DNA of 64,000 bases from Bacillota bacterium (GCA_023426125.1 JAFABI010000022.1:12113-76112), one strand, 5' to 3'; counted from the stretch's first letter, positions 16,825 to 24,985 are shown. Notes: generated by a model from the letters alone, not told the origin. Program-made: numbers and translations.

Positions 16825-17880
16825 ATGAATTGTAAAGAAAACATGCTGAAAACACTGAATTGCGAGGCGACGGATCAAATTCCCGTGACACCTCATTGGT
16901 GGGGGTTATACAAATTCGAATTTTCCGGCCTTGTCAACGGCTATGGCGGGGAAGCGGAAGCATGGAGCATGAGCGGCCGGGAACTGGCTGAAGTAGACAG
17001 CCGCTTTTATGAAGCCTTTAAGCCCGATATGCTTCATCTGACGACCGGTGCGCCAAAAATTAAAGAGAGCCTGTCTGTAAAAGAAGAGAAAAAGAGGATA
17101 TTCGATGCGGTTTACAGCCTGGAGTCCTATTCCGTCATTGACGAATATATCGAGTCCAACTATGGGAGCAGAGAGGACATTATCAAGAGCGGGATCTTTG
17201 ACCACATCCGCATCCTCTCGGAGAAATACGGGGATGAATGCCTGGTAATGCTGAATGAAGGCAACCCTATCAGCTGGATGCTGGACCCCCATGGGTGTGT
17301 AGGCTTTGAAAACGGTCTGGTATCCTTGCTGGAAAAACCGGACAAAATGGAATATCTGATTCACAGAAGCTATGAGGCCATGCTGCCCCGCATGGAAGCA
17401 TTGAAGGAAATGGGAGGGGATGGCTATATAGGCTCGGAGACATACTGCTCGGCAGATATTATGTCGCCGCAGACGTATAGAAGTCTCATTTTTGGACCGC
17501 AGAAAAGCTTTTACACAGCCCTGGATAAAATGGGAATGATCCCGGTGACCTATTTCCTCGGAGACATCAATTCGCTGCTGGGGGATATCAAGGAACTGGG
17601 AGCCAAAGGCCTGATGGTAGAAGAAAGCAAAAAAAGCTTCCAGTTGGATATCGGTAAAATCTATCAGGAACTGGAGGGCAAGGTCTGCCTTTTCGGAAAC
17701 CTGGATAGCGTCTACACATTGCAAATGGGAAGCAGAGCCGACGTAGAACGGGAAACCCGCAGACAGATATCCCTGTGCGGCAGGGGCGGCTTTGTCATGG
17801 CCAATGGCTGTCCCATCTCTTTCACTACGCCCCCGGAAAATATTCTTGCCATGGTGGAAACCGTACGCGGCAGTACATGA
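16825..17880 (+). CDS. URO-D-family protein (methyltransferase-like)
   Basis: A 351-residue protein of the uroporphyrinogen decarboxylase superfamily, which also contains corrinoid-dependent methyltransferases (MtaA/MtbA type). Family features are MLKTLNCEATDQIPVTPHWW at the N-terminus, GSETYCSADIMSPQTYRSLIFG and a C-terminal NGCPISFTTPPENILAMVETVR. It is not a haem enzyme by context, since no haem genes are near. Zinc-site histidine/cysteine residues are possible but not certain. GGAAGG precedes the ATG at 16825. A second family member is at 56729. Members of this type often sit in Firmicutes glycan loci with unknown function. Confidence 0.75.
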   Translation: MNCKENMLKTLNCEATDQIPVTPHWWGLYKFEFSGLVNGYGGEAEAWSMSGRELAEVDSRFYEAFKPDMLHLTTGAPKIKESLSVKEEKKRIFDAVYSLESYSVIDEYIESNYGSREDIIKSGIFDHIRILSEKYGDECLVMLNEGNPISWMLDPHGCVGFENGLVSLLEKPDKMEYLIHRSYEAMLPRMEALKEMGGDGYIGSETYCSADIMSPQTYRSLIFGPQKSFYTALDKMGMIPVTYFLGDINSLLGDIKELGAKGLMVEESKKSFQLDIGKIYQELEGKVCLFGNLDSVYTLQMGSRADVERETRRQISLCGRGGFVMANGCPISFTTPPENILAMVETVRGST

Positions 17881-18046
17881 TGACAACGGTCATATCGGTT
17901 TGGCGGCGGTCAACTCAGCGAAAACATACGGTACAGGCAAAATGGCTTTCAGCTTTTTCAACCGAACCAGCGGAGAAAGCCTCCGATGATCGTCAAACCT
18001 TCCACCCATGAAATATGAGCTTCTCCTTCAATTTGCCATATAATTA

Positions 18047-18075
18047 TTGACATATGCCAATAATGTTTATATAAT
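18047..18075 (+). promoter_or_regulatory. Promoter with CATATGC element before DUF134 gene
   Basis: TTGACA (18047-18052), a 17-bp spacer and TATAAT (18070-18075) give a consensus sigma-A promoter about 100 bases before the DUF134 gene. The spacer begins TATGCCAATAA. An almost identical layout, TTGACATATGCTCATAA, is at 18822-18850, suggesting one regulator controls both transcripts. Confidence 0.75.
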
Positions 18076-18175
18076 TAATTACGGAGATTTTTTCCGGATC
18101 TGAAGCGATAAAAATAATTCCCTTTAATGATAACCGATAAATGCTATGAATTAGATTAAAAACGGAGTTGATGAA

Positions 18176-18652
18176 ATGGCAAGACCAACGAAATGGAGAA
18201 GGATTGAGAATGTTCCTACGATACCCTACTTCATTCCATCAGAAAAAGATATTGCAGAGGTTCCGGAGAACATATTGAAGCTTGAAGAACTTGAAGCCAT
18301 ACGTTTAAAAGATTTGGAAGGCTTCGAGCAAAGTGAATGCGCCGAAAAGATGGAGGTGTCCCGACCAACCTTTCAGCGTATTCTCTTATCAGCAAGGGAA
18401 AAGATTGCCGACAGTCTGGTAAACGGGAAAATTATTCATATCGAAGGGGGTAACTTTACCCGGAATATCTGTCCGGTAAGGTGTCCGGATTGCGGCAAGG
18501 AATGGATGGAAAGCTACGAGAATATGGAATCTATTAAAAACGGAGAATGCGCGTGCCCTTCTTGCGGCTCAACAAGGATCAACTGCGGGCAAAACTGTAA
18601 AGGAAGATTTTGCAAAGGACACTGCTGGCGGCGCGGCAGGATGGAAGAATAA
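18176..18652 (+). CDS. DUF134-family DNA-binding protein
   Basis: A 158-residue protein. The N-terminal MARPTKWRRI and the sigma-70-region-4-like helix-turn-helix (LEAIRLKDLEGFEQSECAEKMEVSRPTFQRIL, about residues 35-70) are diagnostic of DUF134. The C-terminal half adds cysteine pairs (CPDCGKEW, CPSCGSTRINCGQNC, CKGHCW), a likely iron-sulfur or zinc site. DUF134 genes commonly sit beside NifX-like and MinD-ferredoxin genes, as here, so it is a candidate regulator for the operon from 19090. Confidence 0.88.
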   Translation: MARPTKWRRIENVPTIPYFIPSEKDIAEVPENILKLEELEAIRLKDLEGFEQSECAEKMEVSRPTFQRILLSAREKIADSLVNGKIIHIEGGNFTRNICPVRCPDCGKEWMESYENMESIKNGECACPSCGSTRINCGQNCKGRFCKGHCWRRGRMEE

Positions 18653-18733
18653 AAAGAAAGCGGATAGATCTCAAAAGCCGGCGATTTTCAATAACGATGA
18701 TGTAAAAATTATATTCACACAATATTTTATCTG

Positions 18734-18775
18734 AAAACTACTATGGGAGAAGCCTCCTATAGTAGTTTTAATTTT
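18734..18775 (+). terminator. Rho-independent terminator after DUF134 gene
   Basis: AAAACTACTAT and ATAGTAGTTTT form an 11-bp stem around a 13-base spacer and are followed by AATTTTT. It separates the DUF134 transcript from the next operon. Confidence 0.8.
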
Positions 18776-18821
18776 TCAGTTGTTTTGATTCTGCTTTTTA
18801 ATGTGTTTCTCGCTAAAGATA

Positions 18822-18884
18822 TTGACATATGCTCATAACTGCAATACAATATTGGTTGTGAGCATAAGATCATAATGGTTGGAT
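18822..18884 (+). promoter_or_regulatory. Promoter/operator of the Mrp-MinD-NifX operon
   Basis: TTGACA (18822-18827), 17-bp spacer, TACAAT (18845-18850). Like the DUF134 promoter it starts TTGACATATGC. Here ATGCTCATA and TGTGAGCAT also form an inverted repeat spanning the -10 element. The transcript would cover the small ORF at 18905 and the operon from 19090. Confidence 0.7.
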
Positions 18885-18904
18885 ATATAAACGAGGAGCT
18901 TTTC

Positions 18905-18997
18905 GTGTTTACCGGCAGGATTGAATATGTTTATGCGGATGCAAAACTTACGGACCTTGAAGGAAACATTGATTTTTTACAAATCAATCGTATTTAA
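18905..18997 (+). CDS. Possible 30-residue leader ORF
   Basis: GTG start with GAGGAG six bases upstream, reading MFTGRIEYVYADAKLTDLEG then NIDFLQINRI, stop TAA. It lies in the leader of the operon below, after a strong promoter. I recognise no family. It could be a leader peptide, a true small protein, or the start of a decayed gene. The rest of the gap to 19089 contains no clear structure. Confidence 0.35.
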   Translation: MFTGRIEYVYADAKLTDLEGNIDFLQINRI

Positions 18998-19089
18998 TAA
19001 TACTTATGGCATGGGCAAAAATTTTTGAGAACAATCACAAAAACTTTATATAGGAAAATTAAAATAGAACATTTAGGAGTTGAGGAATA

Positions 19090-19941
19090 ATGTCAGAAAA
19101 AAAGAAAGCCTGTTCGGACAGCGGATGCAGCAAGGAATCCTGTGAAGGATGCGAACAGAATCCCAAAAGCTTTCTTGAAGAAACGAATGAGCTTAATTCG
19201 ATCAAGAAGGTGATCGGAGTAGTCAGCGGCAAGGGGGGTGTAGGGAAATCACTTGTCACAGCGATGCTGGCTGTTCTGATGAATAGGAAGGGATATGGGA
19301 CAGGTATACTGGATGCCGATATTACCGGTCCCTCCATCCCTAAAATGTTTGGGATTACAAGAAAAGCGCAAACCAACGAACTGGGAATCTTCCCGGAAAA
19401 AACGCGCAATGATATGCGGGTCATGTCCATCAATTTGCTGCTAGAGAAGGATGATGCACCGGTGATCTGGAGGGGACCCATGCTTGCGGGAGCCGTCAAG
19501 CAGTTCTGGACGGATGTCATCTGGGGGGATGTGGACTTTTTGTTTATCGATATGCCCCCCGGAACCGGAGATGTGCCGCTAACCGTCTTCCAGTCGATTC
19601 CGTTGGACGGTATTGTTATTGTGACTTCACCGCAGGAGCTTGTATCCATGATTGTTAAAAAGGCATACAACATGGCGCGTCAGATGGGCATCCCTGTTTT
19701 GGGGGTTGTAGAAAACATGAGCTATGTGAAATGTCCGGACTGCGGCAAGGAAATCAAGCTGTTTGGTGAAAGCAATCTGATAGAAACCGCAAAAGACCTG
19801 GGGCTTGATATTCTCGGCAGAGTCCCGGTTGATCCGGACATGGCGCAGCTTGCCGACAAGGGTGAATTTGAGCGGTTCAGCAACAATTATTTAACGGGTG
19901 CGGCTGAAAAAATCGAAACGATGTTTGTAAAAATGGAGTGA
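19090..19941 (+). CDS. mrp: Mrp/NBP35-family iron-sulfur carrier ATPase
   Basis: A 283-residue P-loop ATPase that binds and transfers iron-sulfur clusters. The N-terminus is cysteine-rich (CSDSGCSKESCEGC), as in NBP35-type members. The deviant Walker A reads GKGGVGKS, followed by LDADITGPSIPKMFG, and DMPPGTGDVPLT is the switch II region. The CPDCGKE pair near residue 216 is the bridging-cluster CxxC. An ORP-type operon of Desulfovibrio has a homologue in the same company, so here it may build or insert a metal-sulfur cluster for the NifX-like proteins downstream. Confidence 0.9.
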   Translation: MSEKKKACSDSGCSKESCEGCEQNPKSFLEETNELNSIKKVIGVVSGKGGVGKSLVTAMLAVLMNRKGYGTGILDADITGPSIPKMFGITRKAQTNELGIFPEKTRNDMRVMSINLLLEKDDAPVIWRGPMLAGAVKQFWTDVIWGDVDFLFIDMPPGTGDVPLTVFQSIPLDGIVIVTSPQELVSMIVKKAYNMARQMGIPVLGVVENMSYVKCPDCGKEIKLFGESNLIETAKDLGLDILGRVPVDPDMAQLADKGEFERFSNNYLTGAAEKIETMFVKME

Positions 19942-19945
19942 TTCT

Positions 19946-20785
19946 TTGAGTAGAAAATCAGAGCAGGCAATGGAGCTGTTCAGGCAAGGCTATAACTGTG
20001 CGCAGGCAGTATTTGCGGCTTTTTGCGAGGATATGGGTATTGATTTTGAAACAGCGTTAAAACTATCTTCCTCTTTTGGCGGTGGAATGGGAAGGCTTCG
20101 TGAGGTTTGCGGCGCTGTCAGCGGGATGTTTGCAATCGCAGGAATGAAATACGGATACGCCGACCCAAATGACAGCAAAGCTAAAGCAGCGCATTACAAA
20201 CGGATACAGGAGCTGGCCGGGCGGTTTAGAGCGGAGAACCATTCAATTATATGCAGGGAGCTTTTAGGGCTGGAGGCCGGACCCGACACCCCGGTTCCGG
20301 AACTGCGGACGGACGAGTATTATAAAAAACGTCCTTGCGCCGAGTTGGTCGGATGTGCAGCCCGGCTTATGGAAGAGTTGATAAGCAAAACTGAAAGGGA
20401 GGAATGTAAAATGAAAGTAGTTGCACCGGTAGAAAGCAAGTTCCTGGAGGCACCTGTCTGCCCTTCCTTTGGGCGGACACCGCTTTTTGTATTGTTTGAC
20501 ATAGAAAGCGGAACCCATGAATTTTTAGATAACGGGGCTGCCGCAAGCCAGGGCGGAGCCGGAATCAAGGCGGCTCAAACGCTGGTGGACAGCGGAGCTG
20601 CAGCTCTGATCACGTACCGCTGCGGTGAGAATGCCGCACAGGTTCTGAATGCCGCCGGTATTAAAATGTATAAGGCGCAGGATGGCTCTGTGGCAGATAA
20701 CATCGCAAAATTCAAAGACGGCAAGCTTTCTCTGCTGACGGAAATTCATCCCGGCTTTCACAGGCACGGGGGTGGAAATTCGTGA
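19946..20785 (+). CDS. C_GCAxxG_C_C redox protein fused to NifX-like domain
   Basis: A 279-residue fusion. Residues 1 to about 150 form a C_GCAxxG_C_C domain (YNCAQAV, SSFGGGMGRLREVCGAVSGM, CRELLG, CAELVGCA); residues from about 156 form a dinitrogenase Fe-Mo cofactor (NifX/NifY/ORP) domain (MKVVAPVESKF, GAGIKAAQTLVDSGAAALIT) ending His-rich HPGFHRHGGG. TTG start at 19946 has GGAG upstream. At the junction an intact AGGGAGG stands before ATG 20411, so the second domain may also be made alone (124 residues). The domains are normally separate genes. Likely role: redox or metal-cluster handling; the fusion is observed, the function inferred. Confidence 0.85.
   Translation: MSRKSEQAMELFRQGYNCAQAVFAAFCEDMGIDFETALKLSSSFGGGMGRLREVCGAVSGMFAIAGMKYGYADPNDSKAKAAHYKRIQELAGRFRAENHSIICRELLGLEAGPDTPVPELRTDEYYKKRPCAELVGCAARLMEELISKTEREECKMKVVAPVESKFLEAPVCPSFGRTPLFVLFDIESGTHEFLDNGAAASQGGAGIKAAQTLVDSGAAALITYRCGENAAQVLNAAGIKMYKAQDGSVADNIAKFKDGKLSLLTEIHPGFHRHGGGNS
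20404..20413 (+). promoter_or_regulatory. Internal ribosome binding site and start in fused gene
   Basis: GGGAGGAATGTAAAATG spans the domain boundary, in frame with the downstream domain. The site's strength matches those of true starts in this window. It would give the NifX-like domain as a separate 124-residue product. Confidence 0.5.
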
Positions 20786-21618
20786 GAATCGCCGTACTCA
20801 GCGGGAAAGGCGGGACGGGTAAAACTTTTGTGTCGGTTAACCTTGCCTGCGCCGCTGACAAGGCGGCATATGTAGATTGCGACGTGGAGGAACCCAACGG
20901 ACATCTGTTTCTAAAGCCTGAAATAACCGGCAGGTTTCCTGTTTTGATAACAGTGCCGCAGGTAGATGCGGACAAATGCACAGCATGCCGGAAATGCGTG
21001 GATTTTTGCAGATACAATGCGCAGGCTTTAATTAAAGATAAACTGATGACTTTCTATGAGGTGTGTCATTCGTGCGGCGGCTGCATCCGCTTTTGTCCCG
21101 CAAAAGCACTCACTGAAAAGGAAAGGGTAATCGGCACAATTGAAGAAGGCATATCGGGAGGTGTAACGGTTCTCACAGGATGTCTGAACACAGGCGAGGT
21201 TTCCGGCGTGCCAATCATTAAAGAACTGATGGAAAAGCTGTCCGGGCAAGGCACGGTCGTGGTTGACTGTCCTCCCGGAAGTGCCTGCGTGGTGATGGAA
21301 AGCATCCGTAAGGCAGATTTTTGTGTTCTTGTTGCAGAACCGACACTTTTTGGCGTGCATAACCTTTCCATGGTTTATGAGCTTGTGAGGCTGTTCAATA
21401 AACCCTTCGGAGTGGTGCTGAATAAATGCCTGCCCGGAAAAAATCCAGCTCAGCAATTTTGTATGGATAAAAAAATCGAGGTTCTTGCTCAAATTACCTT
21501 TGACGAGGAATTGGGCAGGCTCAACTCCAAAGGGCTTGTAGCAGTGCGTGAAAACAGGCGGTATCGGGAGCTGTTTCGGAAACTGCTGAAAACCCTTGAA
21601 AAGGAGGCGGTATTGTGA
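20782..21618 (+). CDS. MinD-like ATPase with ferredoxin domain (first)
   Basis: A 278-residue MinD/ParA-family ATPase interrupted by a two-cluster ferredoxin insert. Walker A is GKGGTGKT at residues 8-15, VDCDVEEPNGHLF follows, the insert carries CTACRKCVDFC and CHSCGGCIRFCP (two 4Fe-4S sites), and VVDCPPGSAC is the switch II region. GTG start overlaps the upstream stop. Paired genes of this type accompany ORP in Desulfovibrio and are thought to act together in metal-cluster assembly or positioning. The second ATPase starts four bases before this stop. Confidence 0.9.
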   Translation: MRIAVLSGKGGTGKTFVSVNLACAADKAAYVDCDVEEPNGHLFLKPEITGRFPVLITVPQVDADKCTACRKCVDFCRYNAQALIKDKLMTFYEVCHSCGGCIRFCPAKALTEKERVIGTIEEGISGGVTVLTGCLNTGEVSGVPIIKELMEKLSGQGTVVVDCPPGSACVVMESIRKADFCVLVAEPTLFGVHNLSMVYELVRLFNKPFGVVLNKCLPGKNPAQQFCMDKKIEVLAQITFDEELGRLNSKGLVAVRENRRYRELFRKLLKTLEKEAVL

Positions 21619-22484
21619 AGCAGCTTCTCATACTCAGCGGAAAAGGCGGGACAGGCAAAACCACGGTATCGGGAGCATTTATCGAGCTGAGCAAAAGCCA
21701 TGCCTTTGCAGACTGTGACGTAGATGCACCCAATCTTCACCTGGTCGTTTCACAAATGGATGACCCGGTGAGAACAGAGCATTATGGGCTCGGAAAAGCG
21801 GTGATCGACGATTCAAAATGCATCCGTTGCGGCTGCTGTGAGGAAGCATGCTGTTTCGGTGCCATTCAGGATGGTGCTGTCGGTATTTATGAATGCGAAG
21901 GGTGCGGCGTTTGTGTTGAGATTTGCCCCGTGCAGGCAATGACCATGTCCGACTATTCCTCGGGCAGCCTGATGCTGTATAAGCATGGGGATAAGGTGTT
22001 TTCCACCGCACAGCTCAAGATGGGCAGCGGCGCTTCAGGCAAGCTGGTAACGGCTGTAAAAAAGCAGCTTGCCAGGGAAGCAACAAATGCGGAATTGGCC
22101 ATCATAGACGGGTCTCCGGGAATTGGTTGTCCGGTCATCGCATCGATCAGCGGCGCGGACATGGTACTCATTGTAGCAGAGCCGACAATATCAGGCATGC
22201 ACGACATGAAGCGGATTATTGATACTGCAAGGCATTTTGGCATAAGCTGTGTGGTCTGCATCAACAAGTTCGATGTAAATCCGGACAATACAAAAGACAT
22301 TGAAGACTATTGCACTGACCTTGCAATTCCGGTAATAGGGAAAATACCGTTTGATGAAACGGTCATAAAGGCTGTGAACCAATGTCAAAGTATTGCCTGC
22401 TATCCGCACAGTCCAGCCGGCAAGGCAATTGCGTCAATATGGCTCAAGCTTTATCGGAGCTACCTGGGAGGTGACATCGGGTAA
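21615..22484 (+). CDS. MinD-like ATPase with ferredoxin domain (second)
   Basis: A 289-residue paralogue of the preceding gene: GKGGTGKTTVSG Walker A, DCDVDAPNLH, ferredoxin clusters in CIRCGCCEEACC and CEGCGVCVEICP, and IIDGSPGIGCPV. It overlaps the upstream gene by four bases, so the two are translationally coupled and probably form a heterodimer. Its stop overlaps the thioesterase start. Cytoplasmic. Confidence 0.9.
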   Translation: MKQLLILSGKGGTGKTTVSGAFIELSKSHAFADCDVDAPNLHLVVSQMDDPVRTEHYGLGKAVIDDSKCIRCGCCEEACCFGAIQDGAVGIYECEGCGVCVEICPVQAMTMSDYSSGSLMLYKHGDKVFSTAQLKMGSGASGKLVTAVKKQLAREATNAELAIIDGSPGIGCPVIASISGADMVLIVAEPTISGMHDMKRIIDTARHFGISCVVCINKFDVNPDNTKDIEDYCTDLAIPVIGKIPFDETVIKAVNQCQSIACYPHSPAGKAIASIWLKLYRSYLGGDIG

Positions 22485-22909
22485 TGCAGACAGAAACCAG
22501 ATTTACAGCAAGGTATGCGGAAACGGATCAGATGGGGATCATTCATCATTCGAATTATGCGGTATGGTTTGAGGCCGGACGAACGGACTTTTTAAAAAAA
22601 GCCGGAGTTTCCAACACAGACATCGAGGCAAAGGGAATTCTGCTTCCTTTGTATGAAATGAACTGTCAATTTAAAACACCTGTAAGATATGAAGATGAGA
22701 TCATGGTTGTTACAAGACTAAAAAAAATTTCCCGTGTTCGCCTGTGTTTTTCATATCGGGTGTTAAATGTGGCAAACCATAAGCTGTCAGCAACAGGAGA
22801 GACCATGCACGCATGGACGGACAGGGTATTAAGGCCTGTCAATGCAGAAAAGGCGGTTCCGGATGTTTATTCTATATTAAGCAAGGCTGTCATCCAGAAT
22901 AAAATTTGA
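22484..22909 (+). CDS. Hotdog-fold acyl-CoA thioesterase (4HBT/YbgC type)
   Basis: A 141-residue hotdog protein with the catalytic segment YAETDQMGIIHHSNYAVWF, where the aspartate is the usual YbgC-type catalytic residue. Members hydrolyse acyl-CoA or acyl-ACP thioesters. It overlaps the preceding ATPase gene by one base, so it is co-transcribed with the metal-cluster genes, an unusual partner whose role there is unclear. Confidence 0.85.
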   Translation: MQTETRFTARYAETDQMGIIHHSNYAVWFEAGRTDFLKKAGVSNTDIEAKGILLPLYEMNCQFKTPVRYEDEIMVVTRLKKISRVRLCFSYRVLNVANHKLSATGETMHAWTDRVLRPVNAEKAVPDVYSILSKAVIQNKI

Positions 22910-22925
22910 AAGGAGAGAATTGTTT

Positions 22926-23282
22926 ATGAAAATCGCAGTCGCAAGTGAAGGTAAAACGGTAACGGAGCATTTCGGCCATTGTGAGGGTTTTGCAATCTTT
23001 GAAGCCGAAAACAATCAGATCACAGGGAAGGAGTTTATCCCGAATCCCGGACACAGGCCCGGATTCTTACCGGTCTTCCTGCATGACAAAGGAGTCAATG
23101 TCATTATTTCCGGTGGTATGGGTGGTGGTGCAATTGATATTTTCAATGAAAAAGGCATTGAAGTTATCACTGGAGCATCAGGAGAAGCTGAAACAGCTGT
23201 AGACAATTATTTGCATGGTAAACTGAAATCAACGGGTACTGTTTGCCATGAGCACCGGCATGCCGATGAATGTGGAGAGTAA
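22926..23282 (+). CDS. NifX/NifB-type Fe-Mo cofactor-binding domain protein
   Basis: A 118-residue single-domain protein of the dinitrogenase iron-molybdenum cofactor family (MKIAVASEGKTVTEHFGHCEG at the N-terminus, VIISGGMGGGAIDIF in the core). HFGHC and a C-terminal tail with several His/Cys residues (CHEHRHADECGE) suggest metal binding. No nitrogenase genes are near, so it is an ORP/NafY-like stand-alone member rather than a nitrogen fixation gene. ATG 22926 fits GGAGAG better than the longer TTG start. Last gene of the operon. Confidence 0.88.
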   Translation: MKIAVASEGKTVTEHFGHCEGFAIFEAENNQITGKEFIPNPGHRPGFLPVFLHDKGVNVIISGGMGGGAIDIFNEKGIEVITGASGEAETAVDNYLHGKLKSTGTVCHEHRHADECGE

Positions 23283-23380
23283 AGTAATAATTTTTATTGC
23301 CATAATGTTCAAAGATTGGCAAGAAAGATAAATCACAGAATAAAAAAGCGATATACGATCATCCAGGTCAATGACCCGGA

Positions 23381-23430
23381 GCAGATGGCCCGGATCCGAT
23401 AAAGGTTTAGCAGGCCATCTGCTTTTTGAT
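23381..23430 (+). terminator. Rho-independent terminator of the operon
   Basis: GCAGATGGCC (23381-23390) pairs with GGCCATCTGC (23413-23422) and is followed by TTTTTGATTT. Confidence 0.85.
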
Positions 23431-23461
23431 TTACAGTGAAACGAGTAAAGCCCATTGAGGC

Positions 23462-24385
23462 TCAGTCATAGGTACCGACTACTTCTTTAACAGCCCGGAA
23501 GCTTATATAATCCTGGGCGCCGGTTTTGTTTCTGTCAAACACGCCGCCGTTGTAAACAATCATGTAAGCCTGACGGTCATCCTTCTTTGATGTTTCCGAC
23601 GTCCAATAATAGATCACTTTTGAGTGGACATCCCATAAAGGGGTTTCCTTGTCTGGCGCCGTTCTATAAACTGCGGATGCTTTTTCCCGGTTCCAGACGC
23701 CACCGGAATTTTTCCCGTGGAGCATCATGGAACGCACGGCTTCCTCCGCAGTGGGCAATCGCCATATATTTTGTGCTTCGTTCATCAGGATGGTGCCATC
23801 TTCGGACAAATAGCCGCATATGCGCTGCGCTTCTTCCCAGGATGTCCCGGTATCAGGCCATCCCGGTCCTCTGGGCGCCCAGGCAAGAGTTATGCCGTTT
23901 CCTTCCACGATACGCATGCCGAAATCTCCATCATTCTGCCGGTGGGATACCTTAATGCCCTGGTGTATTGAGATAACCAGTATGATTGTCAGCGGAACGG
24001 CGACGACCAAACGACAGGCCCATTTTTTTGGCGTGGGTTCACCGAAAAAATACAGCAGTGCCAGGATAATAAACGGGAGGAGGATAAACAATCCTAACAT
24101 ACTGAAAACAGCCCCGGAAAAAAACCACATGCATGCTACTCCCGCCAATATGTATAAAATCAGACCGGCTTTTTTCCAGCGGATGGAAAATAAGGCCAGA
24201 AACATAAAAACAATAGCAAAAATCAGGTATTGAAGCACAAACATGAGCAGATTTTCCAACAGGGAATCTGAGTACCAGCCCTCGTGAAAATTCTCGAAAG
24301 CTCCCCAGTATGCCCAGAAACCTGAAATCAATAGGGTTATGGCTACGCCTGCCCAGCCGGCAAGCCGTTTCTTTTTCTCATTCAA
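23462..24385 (-). CDS. Membrane protein with DUF1566/Lcl-type C-terminal domain
   Basis: About 307 residues. An N-terminal half with five or so hydrophobic segments (LAGWAGVAITLLISGFWAYW, FVLQYLIFAIVFMFLALFS, LGLFILLPFIILALLYFFG, LVVAVPLTIILVISIH) precedes a C-terminal domain with W-EAQRICGYL, NIWRLPTAEEAV, YWTSET and ISFRAVK. That pattern is typical of DUF1566 (Lcl C-terminal) domains, often of extracellular location. TTG at 24385 has GGGAGGTGG well placed; GTG 24394 is an alternative. Monocistronic; function unknown. Confidence 0.65.
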   Translation of the reverse strand: MNEKKKRLAGWAGVAITLLISGFWAYWGAFENFHEGWYSDSLLENLLMFVLQYLIFAIVFMFLALFSIRWKKAGLILYILAGVACMWFFSGAVFSMLGLFILLPFIILALLYFFGEPTPKKWACRLVVAVPLTIILVISIHQGIKVSHRQNDGDFGMRIVEGNGITLAWAPRGPGWPDTGTSWEEAQRICGYLSEDGTILMNEAQNIWRLPTAEEAVRSMMLHGKNSGGVWNREKASAVYRTAPDKETPLWDVHSKVIYYWTSETSKKDDRQAYMIVYNGGVFDRNKTGAQDYISFRAVKEVVGTYD

Positions 24386-24709
24386 AAAGACCACCTCCCT
24401 GCTCTCAAAGTTGACCTTTGCATCAATAGTCTACCATTTTCCATGATTTTTTACAATGAGACTGAGCAGCCCACGAGGCCACCTCCTGTCTTATAGATAG
24501 ATGATAACATACAAAACAGCAAAAGGCTAAAAACCACAGATAAAAAAGTTAAACGTTTAGATCTATTTCAAAGCCCTTTTCGGCATATTTATTGCTTTCG
24601 CATCCGGCCTGCAATATAATGAGACTGTAAAATCCTTGACAGGGCGTGATTAATGGTATGACGGCATATTTGGCACAGGGCATCTTTATAGGCAACGCAG
24701 GGATGCGGG

Positions 24710-24805
24710 CAGTATGCCATCAATGAACTGGAAAAGCTTATTTCCATATTGAAAAATGAAGATATGGAATTCGTCTGCGCAAAGGATTTGACGATGAAAC
24801 GATGA
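24710..24805 (+). pseudogene. Possible C-terminal remnant of a polysaccharide deacetylase
   Basis: An open frame of 31 codons reads QYAINELEKLISILKNEDME then FVCAKDLTMKR and stops at 24803-24805. The pattern of helix followed by EFV is like the end of NodB-type polysaccharide deacetylases (AIEALPEII-YLKE-GYEFVTL). There is no start or catalytic part. It ends one base before the structured repeat at 24807. Confidence 0.3.
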
Positions 24806-24806
24806 T

Positions 24807-24985
24807 ATTGAACAACGTCAGCAGTCCCCCACCTCAAGGTGGCAGGTTTCCGATTGAAAAAGCTGTCAGTGGTGAGAAACAATCTTCCACCGACGTTGTT
24901 CAAACGCCACGTGAAAGCGGGGCGCGCAGGTATAGCCTGCGTGAGCTTATATCGGATTCATTCCGTATAAGCGCTAAACTAAATT
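24807..24985 (+). repeat. Structured repeat element, copy 1
   Basis: 179 bases, clearly homologous to 61321-61546. An outer stem TTGAACAACGTC / GACGTTGTTCAA encloses hairpin CCACCTCAAGGTGG and a GGTGAG/CTTCCACC hairpin; further on are CGCCACGTGAAAGCGGGGCG, GCAGGTATAGCCTGC and GCTTATATCGG/CCGTATAAGC. Paired differences from copy 2 in the last stem suggest selection on folding. It could be a non-coding RNA of omega-RNA (HEARO) type, or a non-autonomous mobile element. It ends 18 bases before the next gene's ATG. Confidence 0.65.

Noticed and set aside
22926..23282. Nitrogen fixation function for the NifX-like genes
   Set aside because: No nif structural or cofactor genes are near, and stand-alone NifX-like proteins occur widely in non-fixing anaerobes.
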